Assembly: GCA_003354225.1 (NCBI GenBank) | Contig: PIVH01000255.1 | Coordinates: 1-6,659, forward strand | Direction of reading: 5' to 3' | Source of the DNA: Globobulimina sp. | Taxonomy: Eukaryota; Foraminifera; Rotaliida | DNA length: 6,659 nucleotides | Shown: piece after piece, positions 6,375 through 6,659 of the stretch | How the letters are laid out: every line of letters begins with the position of its first letter | How positions within the stretch are numbered: position 1 is the first letter of the stretch | Position numbers and translations under genes: made by a program | The notes under the pieces: model-generated | Seen by the model: only the letters and a program-made list of their open reading frames with translations | What the model was told of the DNA's origin: nothing | Databases searched by the model: none

Positions 6375-6659
6375 CTAACTCATGGGATTCCAATGACATA
6401 TTAATTTAGCATTTATTGTGTGATTGCAATTCTGATAATGTGTATCTGTGCAGAATTGGTTCCAAACACTTCCAAAATTTGCATGTGTTTCCAATACATT
6501 TTGAATGAGTATCTTACATTGCACCATATTATCATATTTCTGTTTTCTTTTATTATTTTTGAATTTGATAAAATTTGAGATTACATTGTATTTCTCATCG
6601 GCATTATTCTTGTTTATATTGCAATTATTAATTTTTTCAGGTTTTTCTTCAATTAACAA
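6300..6659 (-). repeat. Right copy of the long terminal inverted repeat
   Basis: This is the inverted counterpart of the left end. Compared with the left copy it holds 45 extra bases within the reading frame and about 26 extra bases at roughly 6317-6342. The outermost 119 bases (6541-6659) are identical to the left end. The right copy may be closer to the full-length form, since the left looks internally deleted, though an insertion in the right copy is equally possible from two sequences alone. Confidence 0.9.
6375..6659 (-). CDS. Partial repeat-encoded ORF, longer copy (unknown protein)
   Basis: Counterpart of the left-end frame, 94 codons open to the window edge, ending at the same stop codon position. 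It carries 15 residues missing from the left copy, including a Trp, a Cys and a His shortly before the shared Cys/His-rich end. Both copies read inward towards the gene cluster, so if they are genuine they would be the last exons of two members of a repeated gene or transposon family. No start codon lies inside the window. Function unknown. Confidence 0.3.
   Translation of the reverse strand: MLIEEKPEKINNCNINKNNADEKYNVISNFIKFKNNKRKQKYDNMVQCKILIQNVLETHANFGSVWNQFCTDTHYQNCNHTINAKLICHWNPMS

Noticed and set aside
1-6659. Complete linear plasmid or transposon defined by the terminal inverted repeats
   Set aside because: The perfect part of the repeat has the exact look of an assembly overlap, no replication or transposition gene is present, and the content is ordinary spliced genes.

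Overview
This looks like a compact, AT-rich nuclear segment from a eukaryote. It has short GT-AG introns of 53, 56 and 69 bases, secretory signal peptides, a type I membrane protein and tightly packed genes with no bacterial ribosome-binding-site or operon pattern. The gene mix is a cholinesterase-type esterase, a YHYH-domain membrane protein and a CCCH-finger methyltransferase. It suits a unicellular or simple holozoan or another protist, but the lineage cannot be fixed from sequence alone.

Layout. Both ends carry the same repeat in inverted orientation (about 1-289 and 6300-6659). Just inside each lies a copy of a small foldback element (310-432 and 6162-6255). Between these are four genes. 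(1) A secreted type-B carboxylesterase on the minus strand (3087 to 550), with a C2-like domain inserted between the nucleophile elbow and the rest of the hydrolase fold. All three catalytic residues are present, but there is an in-frame TGA at codon 128 and a frame break inside the C2 region. (2) A small two-helix membrane protein on the plus strand (about 3139-3397), divergent from the esterase. (3) A CCCH zinc-finger/SAM-methyltransferase protein on the minus strand (4665 to 3571), convergent with gene 2. (4) A secreted-start, single-pass YHYH-domain protein on the plus strand (4695-6046, one intron). Its start codon is 29 bases from the divergent start of gene 3.

Gene 1/gene 2 and gene 3/gene 4 therefore form two head-to-head pairs with very short shared promoters. 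Nothing shows that the four genes form one pathway. The esterase and the YHYH protein are both predicted to be extracytoplasmic, and the methyltransferase is probably intracellular.

The window appears to be a whole contig whose ends fall in a repeat. The outer 119 bases match perfectly in inverted orientation and then diverge at once, as expected for a k-mer branch point in a de Bruijn assembly. The ends may therefore not be the true ends of a mobile element. The most unusual biology is the C2-in-esterase architecture. The TGA and frame break leave open whether that gene is a decaying copy, is recoded, or contains sequence errors.
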